Of a DNA stretch of 26,937 nt, positions 7,330 to 14,718 are shown one piece after another. The notes beneath the pieces were generated by a model, which was not told the DNA's origin, made no database searches, and was given only the letters and a program-made list of their open reading frames with translations. Position 1 is the stretch's first letter, and each line of letters begins with the position of its first letter. A program made the translations under genes and the position numbers. This DNA comes from PWXP01 sp964487655 (lineage in GTDB: Bacteria; Planctomycetota; Planctomycetia; Pirellulales; Thermoguttaceae): assembly GCA_964487655.1 (NCBI GenBank), contig CAZASB010000022.1, forward strand, positions 1-26,937. Reading direction: 5' to 3'.

Positions 7330-9255
7330 CTACCAGAAGATCACATACAGCGCGATGGTCAAGGCCACGACAATCAGGCCAAAGATCTTGGTGCCCTTGT
7401 CCGTTCGCATGTCCATCTTCTCATTGATGGGCAACGCCACGGGTTCGCGCAGCGGCTTGAGAAGGGTCATAATGGTCAGGACCGTGAGGACGACGCCAAA
7501 ACAAATGGCCATGCGATTGAGGAAGGCGATTTGAGGGGCCGCCATCTTGAGTACGCCATAGAGGATCGGATTGAGGACCAGGCCAACGGTTCCCACGGAA
7601 CGGGGCGCCTTGGGAATCAATACGCCAAAGATGAAGATGGCCAGAATCCCCGGGCTGATGAAGCCTTGAAACTCCTGAATGAAGGTGAAGATGCCGCCGA
7701 ACTTGGGACTTCCCAGGCTCGGCGCGATCAGCATGGCAATCAGGACGAAGACCACCACGCACACCCGGCCAACGGTCACCAGTTCATGATGTCCGGCTCC
7801 GCCGCGCCGAGCACGGAACTTGCCGTAGATGTCCATCGCGAAGATGGTGGATGCCGAGTTCAGCATGGATGCCAAGGAACTGACCACCGCGCCGAAGATG
7901 GCCGCCAGTACGAAGCCCATCAGTCCCTTGCCGCCGGGCAACAGGTTCTTCAGCAGCGTGGGGAAGGCGGCATCGTAATCGTAGCCGACCATTGCGATAT
8001 CGTGGACCGTGACGCCTTGCTTTGTGGCGGCACTGACCAGCGTGTCATTGGCGGCCGCCATGTCGCCAGGTGCCCCTTCGGCGTTCGCGGTCCGTCCCAC
8101 GAGGTTCGCATTGTGCTGAAGAATCCGACTGGCCAGTTCGGGATTGACCTCGGCAAATTGTCCATTGAAGGGGAAGACCACGGCGGCGCCGGCTTGGAAG
8201 TCCGTGATCGCGCTTTCGTTCTTGCGCTCGGCCTGTTGTCGCAGATCATCGCTGAAGAGGTTGAACGCCATGATTCCGGGAATGACCACCACAAACGGAA
8301 TCACGAGTTTCAGCAGGGCGGCAAAGACCACGCCGCGTTGCCCTTCGCTGAGACTCTTGGAGCCCAAGGTCCGCTGGGTGATGTACTGGTTCAGGCCCCA
8401 GTAGAAGAAATTGGGAATCCAGAGCCCGACCAGCAAGGCAGGCCATGGGATTTCCGGATCGCTCATCGGTCGAACCATGTGCAGTTTACCCTCGGGCAGG
8501 GCGGCCCGGTTAAGCTCAATGAAGCGTTCAATGGCGCCACCCTGAGTAATCCGCTCGAGACTGACGTCGCTGTTGACCGCGGTCTGCACGAGGACCGAAG
8601 GATCCGCATTGCCCAGCGCGTTCAAGGCCAAGTAGGCGATAATGCCGCCTCCCACAATCAAGGCGGAGCCCTGAATCAAATCGGCCCACGCACATGCCTT
8701 CAGGCCACCGGCAAAGACGTACCCAGCGGCCAAGCAACCGATGATCCAGCAATCCACCGTGATGTTGCCCAGGTCGAGTCCCAAGAAGGCGACGTCCTGA
8801 AAGAATACGCTGATGACCTTGGCGCCCGAAAAGATGACCGAGGCAGTTGGTACGCCCACCAGGATGATCAGGGTGCTCAACGCCATGACGGTGCGAGCGA
8901 ACGGGTTGTAGCGATATTCCAGGAATTCCGGAATGGTATAAATGCCGCTCTTGAGAAAGGTGGGCAAGAAGACAAACGCCACCACGACCAGGGTAATCGC
9001 GGCCATCCATTCGTAACTCGCGATGGCCATGCCCAGCCAGTCCGCCGCCTTGCCCGTCATGCCCACAAACTGTTCCGTCGAAATGTTGGCCGCAATCAGG
9101 GAGAAGCCCACCAGCCACCAGGTCAGGCCGCGTCCGGCCAGAAAGTAGTCTTCTTCGTTCTTCTCTTCTTTACTCTTGCTCTTGATCAGTCCCAGGGCGA
9201 TCACACCAGCCACAAAAGCAAGAAAAACGAAGGCGTCTAATGCACCAAATCCCAT
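7330..9255 (-). CDS. Sodium:solute symporter (SSS/SLC5 family), sugar-type
   Basis: 641 residues with about 13-15 hydrophobic segments across its length. Family features: the N-terminal 'DYFLAGRGLTWWLVGFSLIA' block around 37-56, a 'YTIPEFLEYRY' block near 107, and the SGLT signature-like 'GGLKACAWADLIQG' in the middle. It is longer than a minimal SSS protein, with an extended polar loop (roughly 350-420). It probably drives sodium-coupled uptake of a sugar into the cytoplasm, the sugar then being phosphorylated by the adjacent kinase. The reading frame is open a further 516 bases upstream, but ATG 9255 is preferred because it begins MGFGALDAFVFLAF, directly at the first membrane segment. Upstream residues are low-quality and arginine-rich. 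The Shine-Dalgarno is weak (GAAAG about 10 bases upstream). Confidence 0.88.
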   Translation of the reverse strand: MGFGALDAFVFLAFVAGVIALGLIKSKSKEEKNEEDYFLAGRGLTWWLVGFSLIAANISTEQFVGMTGKAADWLGMAIASYEWMAAITLVVVAFVFLPTFLKSGIYTIPEFLEYRYNPFARTVMALSTLIILVGVPTASVIFSGAKVISVFFQDVAFLGLDLGNITVDCWIIGCLAAGYVFAGGLKACAWADLIQGSALIVGGGIIAYLALNALGNADPSVLVQTAVNSDVSLERITQGGAIERFIELNRAALPEGKLHMVRPMSDPEIPWPALLVGLWIPNFFYWGLNQYITQRTLGSKSLSEGQRGVVFAALLKLVIPFVVVIPGIMAFNLFSDDLRQQAERKNESAITDFQAGAAVVFPFNGQFAEVNPELASRILQHNANLVGRTANAEGAPGDMAAANDTLVSAATKQGVTVHDIAMVGYDYDAAFPTLLKNLLPGGKGLMGFVLAAIFGAVVSSLASMLNSASTIFAMDIYGKFRARRGGAGHHELVTVGRVCVVVFVLIAMLIAPSLGSPKFGGIFTFIQEFQGFISPGILAIFIFGVLIPKAPRSVGTVGLVLNPILYGVLKMAAPQIAFLNRMAICFGVVLTVLTIMTLLKPLREPVALPINEKMDMRTDKGTKIFGLIVVALTIALYVIFW

Positions 9256-9325
9256 AATGCGTGCTTTCTGCAGAACCAGCCATGCGTTTTCAGAATACGA
9301 CCCATCCCGTAAAGGAGCGGTCGCC

Positions 9326-9353
9326 ATTATCGCCAATCGCTCCCAGAAGACAA
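9326..9353 (-). promoter_or_regulatory. Promoter match for the symporter-kinase operon
   Basis: Read on the minus strand: TTGTCT (9353-9348), a 16-base spacer, GATAAT (9331-9326). Predicted start is near 9319, about 64 bases before the symporter ATG. Confidence 0.4.
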
Positions 9354-9388
9354 GCCACGCGAACGCACGCAAGGACCGACAGCGGCAC

Positions 9389-9444
9389 GGCGCAAGCCGT
9401 CCGGTTCGTCTTAACTCACACGCTACGACCGGAGGGCTTGCGCC
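9389..9444. repeat. REP-like imperfect palindrome, about 20-bp arms
   Basis: Left arm 9389-9409 begins GGCGCAAGCC and continues GTCCGGTTCGT. Right arm 9425-9444 is ACGACCGGAG then GGCTTGCGCC. The outer 10 bases pair perfectly and the inner part pairs with one mismatch and one bulge, around a 15-base loop. Only one copy is in the window. Length, GC content, hairpin shape and intergenic position resemble bacterial REP elements mobilised by RAYT (TnpA-REP) proteins, but no such gene is here. Confidence 0.6.
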
Positions 9445-9520
9445 CTTCCGCTTCCGCCTGTGAAAGCGGCTGGTTCTTTCGCCAGCCCAGGAAGAGCCCA
9501 AATCGGCCGCTTCGGGGCAT

Positions 9521-9548
9521 TTGACTCCGCCACGGGCCGACCTATGTT
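9521..9548 (+). promoter_or_regulatory. Promoter match for the pseudopilin/secretion operon
   Basis: TTGACT (9521-9526), a 16-base spacer and TATGTT (9543-9548; four of six consensus positions). Predicted start is near 9555, giving a leader of about 220 bases that contains the two hairpins at 9587-9683. Confidence 0.35.
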
Positions 9549-9586
9549 TTCGTGGACTTGTGCCTTGGGGAGGGGCGCGGGTCCAC

Positions 9587-9638
9587 GGCGCGGCGGGGAG
9601 GCTGGATGCCCGAGGGGATCCCGCCGCGCCACTTTTTT
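9587..9638 (+). terminator. Terminator-like hairpin in the operon leader
   Basis: GGCGCGGCGGG (9587-9597) pairs perfectly with CCCGCCGCGCC (9620-9630) across a 22-base loop, followed two bases later by six Ts (9633-9638). On the plus strand this has the form of an intrinsic terminator, although no gene lies upstream on that strand. It sits between the candidate promoter and the first pseudopilin gene, so attenuation or a short leader RNA are possible roles. The loop is longer than in typical terminators. Confidence 0.45.
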
Positions 9639-9683
9639 CTCCGGTGGCTTTGCGCTGCTCCTGCGAAAGAGCCATTGCCGGAG
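9639..9683 (+). promoter_or_regulatory. Second leader hairpin
   Basis: CTCCGG (9639-9644) pairs with CCGGAG (9678-9683), and inside it TGGCT (9645-9649) pairs with AGCCA (9670-9674), giving a long interrupted stem directly after the T-run of the preceding hairpin. It could be part of a switchable leader structure. I recognise no known riboswitch class. Confidence 0.35.
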
Positions 9684-9773
9684 GAACCTGCCATCCACCC
9701 GAGCGTCGCAATGCGTTCGCTACGACAGTGCCATCCCCTCGGCGCCTGGAACGCCGTGTTGTACCAGCCACGC

Positions 9774-10316
9774 ATGAACATGCACGCGTATCGTCCTACA
9801 CCGTCTGCCGTCAAAGGGTTCACGCTCGTGGAAGCCCTCGTGGCAATCTCCATGACCGCCTTGGCCGGCAGTGTCCTTTTGCTCGGCACTACCTCTTCCC
9901 TCCAGAGCGCCGAAGAGGCGATGCGGCAAACGATTGCCCTGGGCCTCGCACAGCAGTTGATGGATGACGTGTCGGGCGCTAGCTCCATCCAAGAGGTCCA
10001 GGACTACAACGGCCTCCGGAACGAGCCACCCGTGGATCGTTGGAAGATCCCGCTTGGAACGGAGGATGGCAAGGGAGGACAACGCCACCAGAACTTTCGG
10101 ACGCCCGAAGGTTTGCTCGACCACTATGTGCGCGAGGTCCATGTATACCCCGTCGCGCCGAGTGATTTCACCGCGAATCTTACAACCGGAAGTACTAGCG
10201 ACTATCGCGTTGTGGAGGTTCGCGTTTCGTATACCCCTCCAGGCCGTGCCGCCCGTGAAATGGCATGTTTACGACGCGTCGTTACCCATGTGCCGCCCTA
10301 TGAACCGATTGACTGA
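9774..10316 (+). CDS. GspI/PilV-like minor pseudopilin
   Basis: 180 residues. It has a short positively charged leader followed by a class III prepilin site VKG^FTLVEALVA: cleavage after Gly15, mature Phe16, and the conserved Glu at mature position 5 (Glu20). A hydrophobic helix of about 20 residues follows. The globular part, including the stretch 'LAQQLMDDV', is typical of GspI-type minor pseudopilins. The frame is open further upstream, but ATG 9774 gives the normal short prepilin leader; an in-frame ATG at 9780 is equally possible and there is no clear Shine-Dalgarno. The 3' end overlaps the next gene by 17 bases, indicating translational coupling. The prepilin peptidase that would process it is not in the window. 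Confidence 0.8.
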   Translation: MNMHAYRPTPSAVKGFTLVEALVAISMTALAGSVLLLGTTSSLQSAEEAMRQTIALGLAQQLMDDVSGASSIQEVQDYNGLRNEPPVDRWKIPLGTEDGKGGQRHQNFRTPEGLLDHYVREVHVYPVAPSDFTANLTTGSTSDYRVVEVRVSYTPPGRAAREMACLRRVVTHVPPYEPID

Positions 10317-11127
10317 TTCGACGGCGGGGTCTGCCTGCCGGAGCGGGCTGACCCTGATTGAACTGCTCATTGCCATGTCGATCATGGCCATGGTGATCGG
10401 TTCATTGGGCGCGTTGGCCCATGGCGTGCAGTTGGCGTTTGAGTATACCGAGGGGCATGGACTTGCCACGCAGCACGCCCGAATCGTGCTGGATCGAATT
10501 GAAAGGCACGTGGAGGAGGCGACCGCGAGCGAGCAATTCCCCGGGTTTCTCGTGGTCCCAAGTATTGTGGGGAGTTGGGAATTCCCCGAGACGCTCGTGA
10601 TCTGGCATCCGAGCGGATCAGCGTCCGATCCTGACGGATTGCCGCGATTCAACGAACTGGTCATCTATTCGCCAAGCTTGAACGCCCCAAATCAATTGCT
10701 CGAAATCACCGTGCCGAACGACAGCCGCGCGGTTCCGGAGATCGCAAACCTGGCACAGTGGCGTTCCGAACTGAACACCATCCGTGGCGGTACGCGCTCG
10801 CAGTCGTATGTGCTCACGTCGTTGCTGAGAACGTGTTCCGCGCCAGGCGGCAGCGGGAACACGCAATGGCGTGGCGCCCTGCGGTTTATCGCGCGACTCA
10901 GACCCTCCGAGGCCGAGTGGGCCGCATACAAGGACGGCACGGTCGATTGGGCCGACCTGCCCTGGGTGCGGGAGGTGTTCGGGTCCAAGACGGGGCTGCG
11001 CCAGGTATCGCTACAAATCGAACTCCAGTTGATGCCGGGCGCTACTCCGATTGTCGCGAACGAGAATACCCATACTGCCGTGCCGTTCTTCGGAGCGGCC
11101 GCCCTGGTCTATCCGCTTGAGCGATGA
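10300..11127 (+). CDS. GspJ/PilW-like minor pseudopilin
   Basis: 275 residues. The prepilin site reads RSG^LTLIELLIAMS: cleavage after Gly16, with Leu17 at mature position 1 instead of the usual Phe, and Glu21 at mature position 5. A hydrophobic helix precedes a large beta-rich globular domain, the normal size for GspJ. The start overlaps the end of the GspI-like gene by 17 bases and the stop overlaps the GspK-like ATG, so the three are almost certainly one operon. In type II systems GspI, GspJ and GspK form the tip complex that primes the pseudopilus. Confidence 0.78.
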   Translation: MNRLTDSTAGSACRSGLTLIELLIAMSIMAMVIGSLGALAHGVQLAFEYTEGHGLATQHARIVLDRIERHVEEATASEQFPGFLVVPSIVGSWEFPETLVIWHPSGSASDPDGLPRFNELVIYSPSLNAPNQLLEITVPNDSRAVPEIANLAQWRSELNTIRGGTRSQSYVLTSLLRTCSAPGGSGNTQWRGALRFIARLRPSEAEWAAYKDGTVDWADLPWVREVFGSKTGLRQVSLQIELQLMPGATPIVANENTHTAVPFFGAAALVYPLER

Positions 11128-12647
11128 AATTACAACACCCCAAAAATTGCGTGCGTCTTCAAGTTCCCGAGCCTCGGCGTGGGTTCTCCGTGCTGATCGT
11201 GTTGTTGTTGATTGCCGTAACGCTCAGCCTCTCCTACGCGTCTATCCGCACGCAGAGCGTGAACGCTCGCATCCAACGCAATGCGACGTTCTGCGTTTCG
11301 GCTCGTTCGGCAGCCGCTTCCGGGCTTGCCACGGCGTTGAAAACAATGCATTCCGTCGCGTGGCGGGGGGTTGATACGACCTTGATCGGCCGGTTGAGTT
11401 CCCACGAGAACTTCACGGTGGAGTTTGTCGCCGGCGACGATGAGCTTGAAGCGGGCCATGCCGACTACGACCGTTACCCGTATCGAGTTACGCTCAACGC
11501 CACGGGATACGCCGCCGACCCCATCCATCCAACGGTTATCGCGACCCACCACGCCCAGGCCGTGGTGGAATTGATCCCCAGGGCCCTTTCCACGCCGGTC
11601 GCGGGTCTTGACGAGCTGACCGACCATACCGTATGTCAATGGCGCAGCGGAACCTGCTCCCTGTGCGTTCCCTTCCGCATTGAAGGGTCCGTACGATTGC
11701 GCAGCCGGATGAAACTGGACGATGCCCTGGAGTGGACTGAGGAGCAACAGTGGTGGTATTACCTTGGTCTGAATGATATGCGCAAGGCTGGTCACGCGGA
11801 TTGGCGCCCCTTTACGGGCCCGGTGTACTTCCGGTTTGACGAGCAGGACGCTCAGGCATACGCGCTGATCGACACGGCCCTCCAGGTGAATACGATCGAC
11901 ACAACCTCGGCTTCCACCTTCGTCTGGCAAAGCAACGATGCAGTGATGAGCTACCAGCTATTTCCCGGTGGCAAGGTCTACGATATTGAAACCGTCAGCG
12001 CAAATCTTGCGAATATCGAGTTGGCGCCCAACATAATGACCAATCCCGCCGGGCTGTTCTCGCGTTCCCGCAGTGTGCAAATCCGAGATGGGGCCACGAT
12101 ACGAGGCTCGTTATTCACGCGAGGCGACGGCTCATCCGACATTGTCGTCCAGGGGAACGACATCCGCCTGGAACCAATGGACTTGCCGCCGCTGGATGGC
12201 GCGAGTGATCCGGTCCAGCTTCCGGTGTTGGTTAGCGCCGGCGATATCAGCTTCGGCAACGGGACAGAAGCCGTCCTGAAGGGGCTGGTGATGGCGCGAG
12301 ATGACTTCAACGTCACAACGACCCAGCAGAATCAGATGTCGTTGAGCCTCGAAGGACACATCGCGTGCGGAAACCTGATTGTCGGCCATCGTACGTCCTG
12401 GAATAGCTCAAAATTTTGGTGGAATTTCGTATGGAGTCTGTTCTGGTTGCAGCGTTCCGAGGGAATTCAATGGTTTCCCGCCTTGCTTTCTCTCACGGAC
12501 CTGGATATCAAACCCCAGATCACCATTGTGCCCGACACGCGTTCCATTCGATACCACTACTACCATCCAACCCAGCCGATTTACGTACCGCACGCCGATG
12601 ACGACGGCTTGCGCTGGAACGTCGTGCGGTGGACCATGAACCCGTAA
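11124..12647 (+). CDS. GspK/PilX-like tip pseudopilin
   Basis: 507 residues, larger than a typical GspK (around 300-330). A 20-residue charged leader ends RRG^FSVLIVLLLI: after the predicted cleavage mature position 5 is Ile (residue 25), not Glu. Loss of Glu5 is the known hallmark of GspK, which caps the pseudopilus and does not need to pair with a preceding subunit. The globular part is rich in Asp, Thr and aromatic residues and contains a late beta-helix-like stretch ('GATIRGSLFTRG', 'GNDIRLEPMDLPPL'). The GspK identity rests mainly on the N-terminus, size rank and gene order (I-J-K); the large extra domain is not recognised. ATGA overlap with the GspJ-like gene. Confidence 0.72.
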   Translation: MKLQHPKNCVRLQVPEPRRGFSVLIVLLLIAVTLSLSYASIRTQSVNARIQRNATFCVSARSAAASGLATALKTMHSVAWRGVDTTLIGRLSSHENFTVEFVAGDDELEAGHADYDRYPYRVTLNATGYAADPIHPTVIATHHAQAVVELIPRALSTPVAGLDELTDHTVCQWRSGTCSLCVPFRIEGSVRLRSRMKLDDALEWTEEQQWWYYLGLNDMRKAGHADWRPFTGPVYFRFDEQDAQAYALIDTALQVNTIDTTSASTFVWQSNDAVMSYQLFPGGKVYDIETVSANLANIELAPNIMTNPAGLFSRSRSVQIRDGATIRGSLFTRGDGSSDIVVQGNDIRLEPMDLPPLDGASDPVQLPVLVSAGDISFGNGTEAVLKGLVMARDDFNVTTTQQNQMSLSLEGHIACGNLIVGHRTSWNSSKFWWNFVWSLFWLQRSEGIQWFPALLSLTDLDIKPQITIVPDTRSIRYHYYHPTQPIYVPHADDDGLRWNVVRWTMNP

Positions 12648-12658
12648 GGAGAGCGATC

Positions 12659-12907
12659 ATGCGACGCCCTGCTGCTTGGACTTTGCTGATTATGGCGAAT
12701 GTGCTGTGTTACTGCGTGCTAAGCTTGTATCAGCCGGGCATTGCCGCCCAGTCGAGCGGGCCCGACCAGATTGCCAATCCGATTCAGCAGCGCGCGGACA
12801 TGCTCGGCGAGTTGCAGAAGATACGCGAACTACTGAAGGAACAAAACGAGTTATTGAGCAGCGGGAAGCTGCGAGTTGTTGTTGTCGAGGATGCCATCCG
12901 TCCCTAG
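12659..12907 (+). CDS. Small membrane-anchored coiled-coil protein
   Basis: 82 residues, unknown function. A basic start (MRRPAAW) leads to one hydrophobic segment (about 7-29) that could be a signal anchor, then a polar helical stretch with heptad-like leucines ('MLGELQKIRELLKEQNELL', about 44-62) and a basic-hydrophobic tail. It has a strong Shine-Dalgarno (AAGGAG, 12646-12651) that overlaps the upstream gene's stop region and is well spaced from ATG 12659, so translation is likely. Position between the GspK and GspH genes suggests a pilus-assembly accessory, but no family is recognised. Confidence 0.7.
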   Translation: MRRPAAWTLLIMANVLCYCVLSLYQPGIAAQSSGPDQIANPIQQRADMLGELQKIRELLKEQNELLSSGKLRVVVVEDAIRP

Positions 12908-12985
12908 GTCGTCGCCGAGCAGTACAGCCGGAAGGGGTTCGAACGGGAGGAAAGACGGCCAGGTGGCACTACATTCGGTCCAACC

Positions 12986-13582
12986 ATGCGATACGCCAGC
13001 CGCCAGAACGACGGGTTCACGCTCATTGAGCTGCTCATGGTGATTGCGCTGGTCGGGATCCTGGCGGCGATGGTTCTGCCGAGTTTCGAGCCAAGTCTTA
13101 ACGATCAGCTTCGTGCGACGGCCCGCATCCTGGCGACCGATCTGGCCTATGCTCGCAGCCTGGCGGTGACGAACAATAGTCGGTACCGTGTTGTGTTCGA
13201 CGTGAAGGAGAACCGCTACACCTTGGAACACAGCGGTAGTAATAGGAGTCTCGACCTGTTGCCGGAGTCGCCATTCAGCCGGGAAAGTGGTTCCCAGCGG
13301 CAGATGGTGGTCGACCTGGACGAGTTGCCGCATGTCGGCGGTGAAGTGCGCCTTGCGGCCGTGGCCGAGTTCAACTGGTTTGTGGCCACGACTTCGGACG
13401 TAGAGTTCGGGCCGCTTGGCGAGACGACCGACGCGACGTGGACGATTATCTGGCTTCGTGCCGGTAGCGATTCCCGCTCGCGCTACATCCTGCTGATAAT
13501 CCACCCCATCACCGGACTCGCCGAGATTGGCAATACGACCGAAAGCGCTCCCCCGCAATGGCTGGTGACCGCAAACCTTTGA
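12986..13582 (+). CDS. GspH/FimT-like pseudopilin
   Basis: 198 residues. It has a very short leader ending NDG^FTLIELLMVIALVGILAAMVLPSF, a textbook prepilin signal: cleavage after Gly10, mature Phe11, Glu15 at mature position 5. After the helix comes 'ARILATDLAYARSLAVTNNSRYRVVFD', the helix-strand pattern characteristic of GspH. It would add to the pseudopilus below the I-J-K tip. A GGAGG motif upstream is about 35 bases away, too far to be the ribosome site, so the start is chosen from the prepilin signal. It is not the major pseudopilin GspG, which I do not find in the window. Confidence 0.85.
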   Translation: MRYASRQNDGFTLIELLMVIALVGILAAMVLPSFEPSLNDQLRATARILATDLAYARSLAVTNNSRYRVVFDVKENRYTLEHSGSNRSLDLLPESPFSRESGSQRQMVVDLDELPHVGGEVRLAAVAEFNWFVATTSDVEFGPLGETTDATWTIIWLRAGSDSRSRYILLIIHPITGLAEIGNTTESAPPQWLVTANL

Positions 13583-13641
13583 ACCAAAACCGGTTGTCGG
13601 CAACCCTTGACGACCTACCGCGAAACCCGAGAACATCCACT

Positions 13642-14685
13642 ATGGTAAGCCTTTTCAAACCCCGCACGAGTCCCATTGGGGTCCACATCGGCAGCCGTTC
13701 CGTCAAGCTCATTCAGTTTGACGCCGTGGGCGCCAATGTCATTGACGCGGCACGTTGGGACTTGCCTGCCGAAGGCAAACCGGATGACGCCGACCTGCTT
13801 GCCGAGGCCTTGCGGCGGGCACGCGAAGGGCATGGCTTTCGCGGTCGGCGGGCCGTGTTCTGCCTGGGGGCCCGGGATCTGTTCGTCCAGAACGTGCGGG
13901 TGAACCAGGCAAGCGGCGATGAACTTCAACGAGTTGTCCAGTGCGAGGCCGCCGGTCGGCTACCGTTCCCCAGCCAGGAGGCTGAGGTCCGTTTCGTCGA
14001 GGCGGCCGATGTTCGCCAGGGTGGGGTGGCGAGGCGCGAGGTCATCCTGCTGGCGTGCCGCCGACCGGTAATCGATCGACTGCTCGACGTGGCGGAGCGG
14101 AGCGGGCTGACTCCCGTGGCCATCGACGTGGAACCAAGTGCCCTGCTACGCTGCTATATGAAGCAGTATCGGCGGGACGACGACCAGCAGCAGCAGCGTA
14201 TGTTCGTCCACGTTGGCGGCGCCACCACGGCCGTCGTAATAGCGCGAGGTTCGCACGCGATGTTCATCAAGTACATCGACTGCGCCGGCCAGCACATGGA
14301 CGAGGCCGTGGCTCGCTATCTGAAGATGCCGCCGGCCGAGGCGGCCGCCTTGCGCCGCCACAATGGAGACCGACGCGCCGACCAGCGTGATCCGGAAGTG
14401 ACTCGCAGCGTCGCCGAGGCGCTGCGCCCGGCCCTCGACCGCCTGGCTGGCGAACTCTCCATGTGCGTTCGATACTACAGTGTCACGTTTCGCGGGCAGC
14501 CCATTTCGCAGGTTGTGCTCAGCGGTGGCGAGGCAAGTGACATGCTGCAAGAATGGGTTGCCGCGCGACTCGGGCTCCCTTGCGATCTTGGAAACCCGAT
14601 GCGGAGTTTCAGTCCCACCGCCATGGCGGGCCGGATTGGACAGTGGGATGTTGCCGCGGGCCTTGCACTAAAGGGATTAAACTAG
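13642..14685 (+). CDS. pilM: PilM-like actin-fold pilus assembly protein
   Basis: 347 residues. The N-terminus MVSLFKPRTSPIGVHIGSRSVK matches the PilM start (usually '..LGIDIGSxSVK'). PilM is a cytoplasmic actin-like protein that binds the N-terminal tail of PilN and links the inner-membrane platform to the assembly ATPase. Later landmarks are the phosphate-2-like loop FVHVGGATTAVVI (188-200) and the C-terminal VVLSGGEAS (about 290-300). The acidic residue expected in each phosphate loop is replaced by histidine (His15 and His190), so nucleotide hydrolysis may be altered or lost. ATG 13642 is chosen over the upstream ATG 13558, which would overlap the GspH-like gene and add 28 residues unlike PilM. 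Followed by pilN-, pilO- and pilP-like genes in the canonical order. Confidence 0.87.
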   Translation: MVSLFKPRTSPIGVHIGSRSVKLIQFDAVGANVIDAARWDLPAEGKPDDADLLAEALRRAREGHGFRGRRAVFCLGARDLFVQNVRVNQASGDELQRVVQCEAAGRLPFPSQEAEVRFVEAADVRQGGVARREVILLACRRPVIDRLLDVAERSGLTPVAIDVEPSALLRCYMKQYRRDDDQQQQRMFVHVGGATTAVVIARGSHAMFIKYIDCAGQHMDEAVARYLKMPPAEAAALRRHNGDRRADQRDPEVTRSVAEALRPALDRLAGELSMCVRYYSVTFRGQPISQVVLSGGEASDMLQEWVAARLGLPCDLGNPMRSFSPTAMAGRIGQWDVAAGLALKGLN

Positions 14686-14718
14686 GAACCAGTCAGTACT
14701 TACGACGGAAACCGGGCC

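Larger units (their letters stand above)
9256..9773. other. Divergent intergenic region, 518 bp
   Basis: Lies between the symporter gene (minus strand) and the pseudopilin operon (plus strand). In order it holds a minus-strand promoter match (9326-9353), a REP-like long palindrome (9389-9444), a small hairpin (GGCTGG 9468-9473 with CCAGCC 9482-9487), a plus-strand promoter match (9521-9548), a terminator-like hairpin (9587-9638) and a second hairpin (9639-9683). Open frames cross it on both strands, but their residue composition does not look like protein. Confidence 0.6.

Noticed and set aside
7033..9240. 735-codon open frame on the plus strand opposite the symporter and kinase genes
   Set aside because: It is antisense to two clear protein families. 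Its residues are rich in His, Gln, Asp and Gly with no motifs or hydrophobic pattern, as expected for a shadow frame in GC-rich DNA.
9256..9771. N-terminal extension of the symporter frame up to 9771
   Set aside because: The added 172 residues are Arg/Pro/Ser-rich, cross the palindrome and hairpins, and precede a natural start at the first membrane segment.
9552..9773. N-terminal extension of the GspI-like frame
   Set aside because: It would place 74 residues before the prepilin cleavage site, far longer than prepilin leaders, and would run through the T-run hairpin.
13558..13641. Earlier ATG for PilM
   Set aside because: It overlaps the GspH-like gene and adds 28 residues unlike any PilM N-terminus, while ATG 13642 gives the standard start.
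14179..14197. Run of CAG repeats as a possible microsatellite
   Set aside because: Only four tandem CAG units within pilM, coding for a short Gln run. Too short to indicate phase variation.
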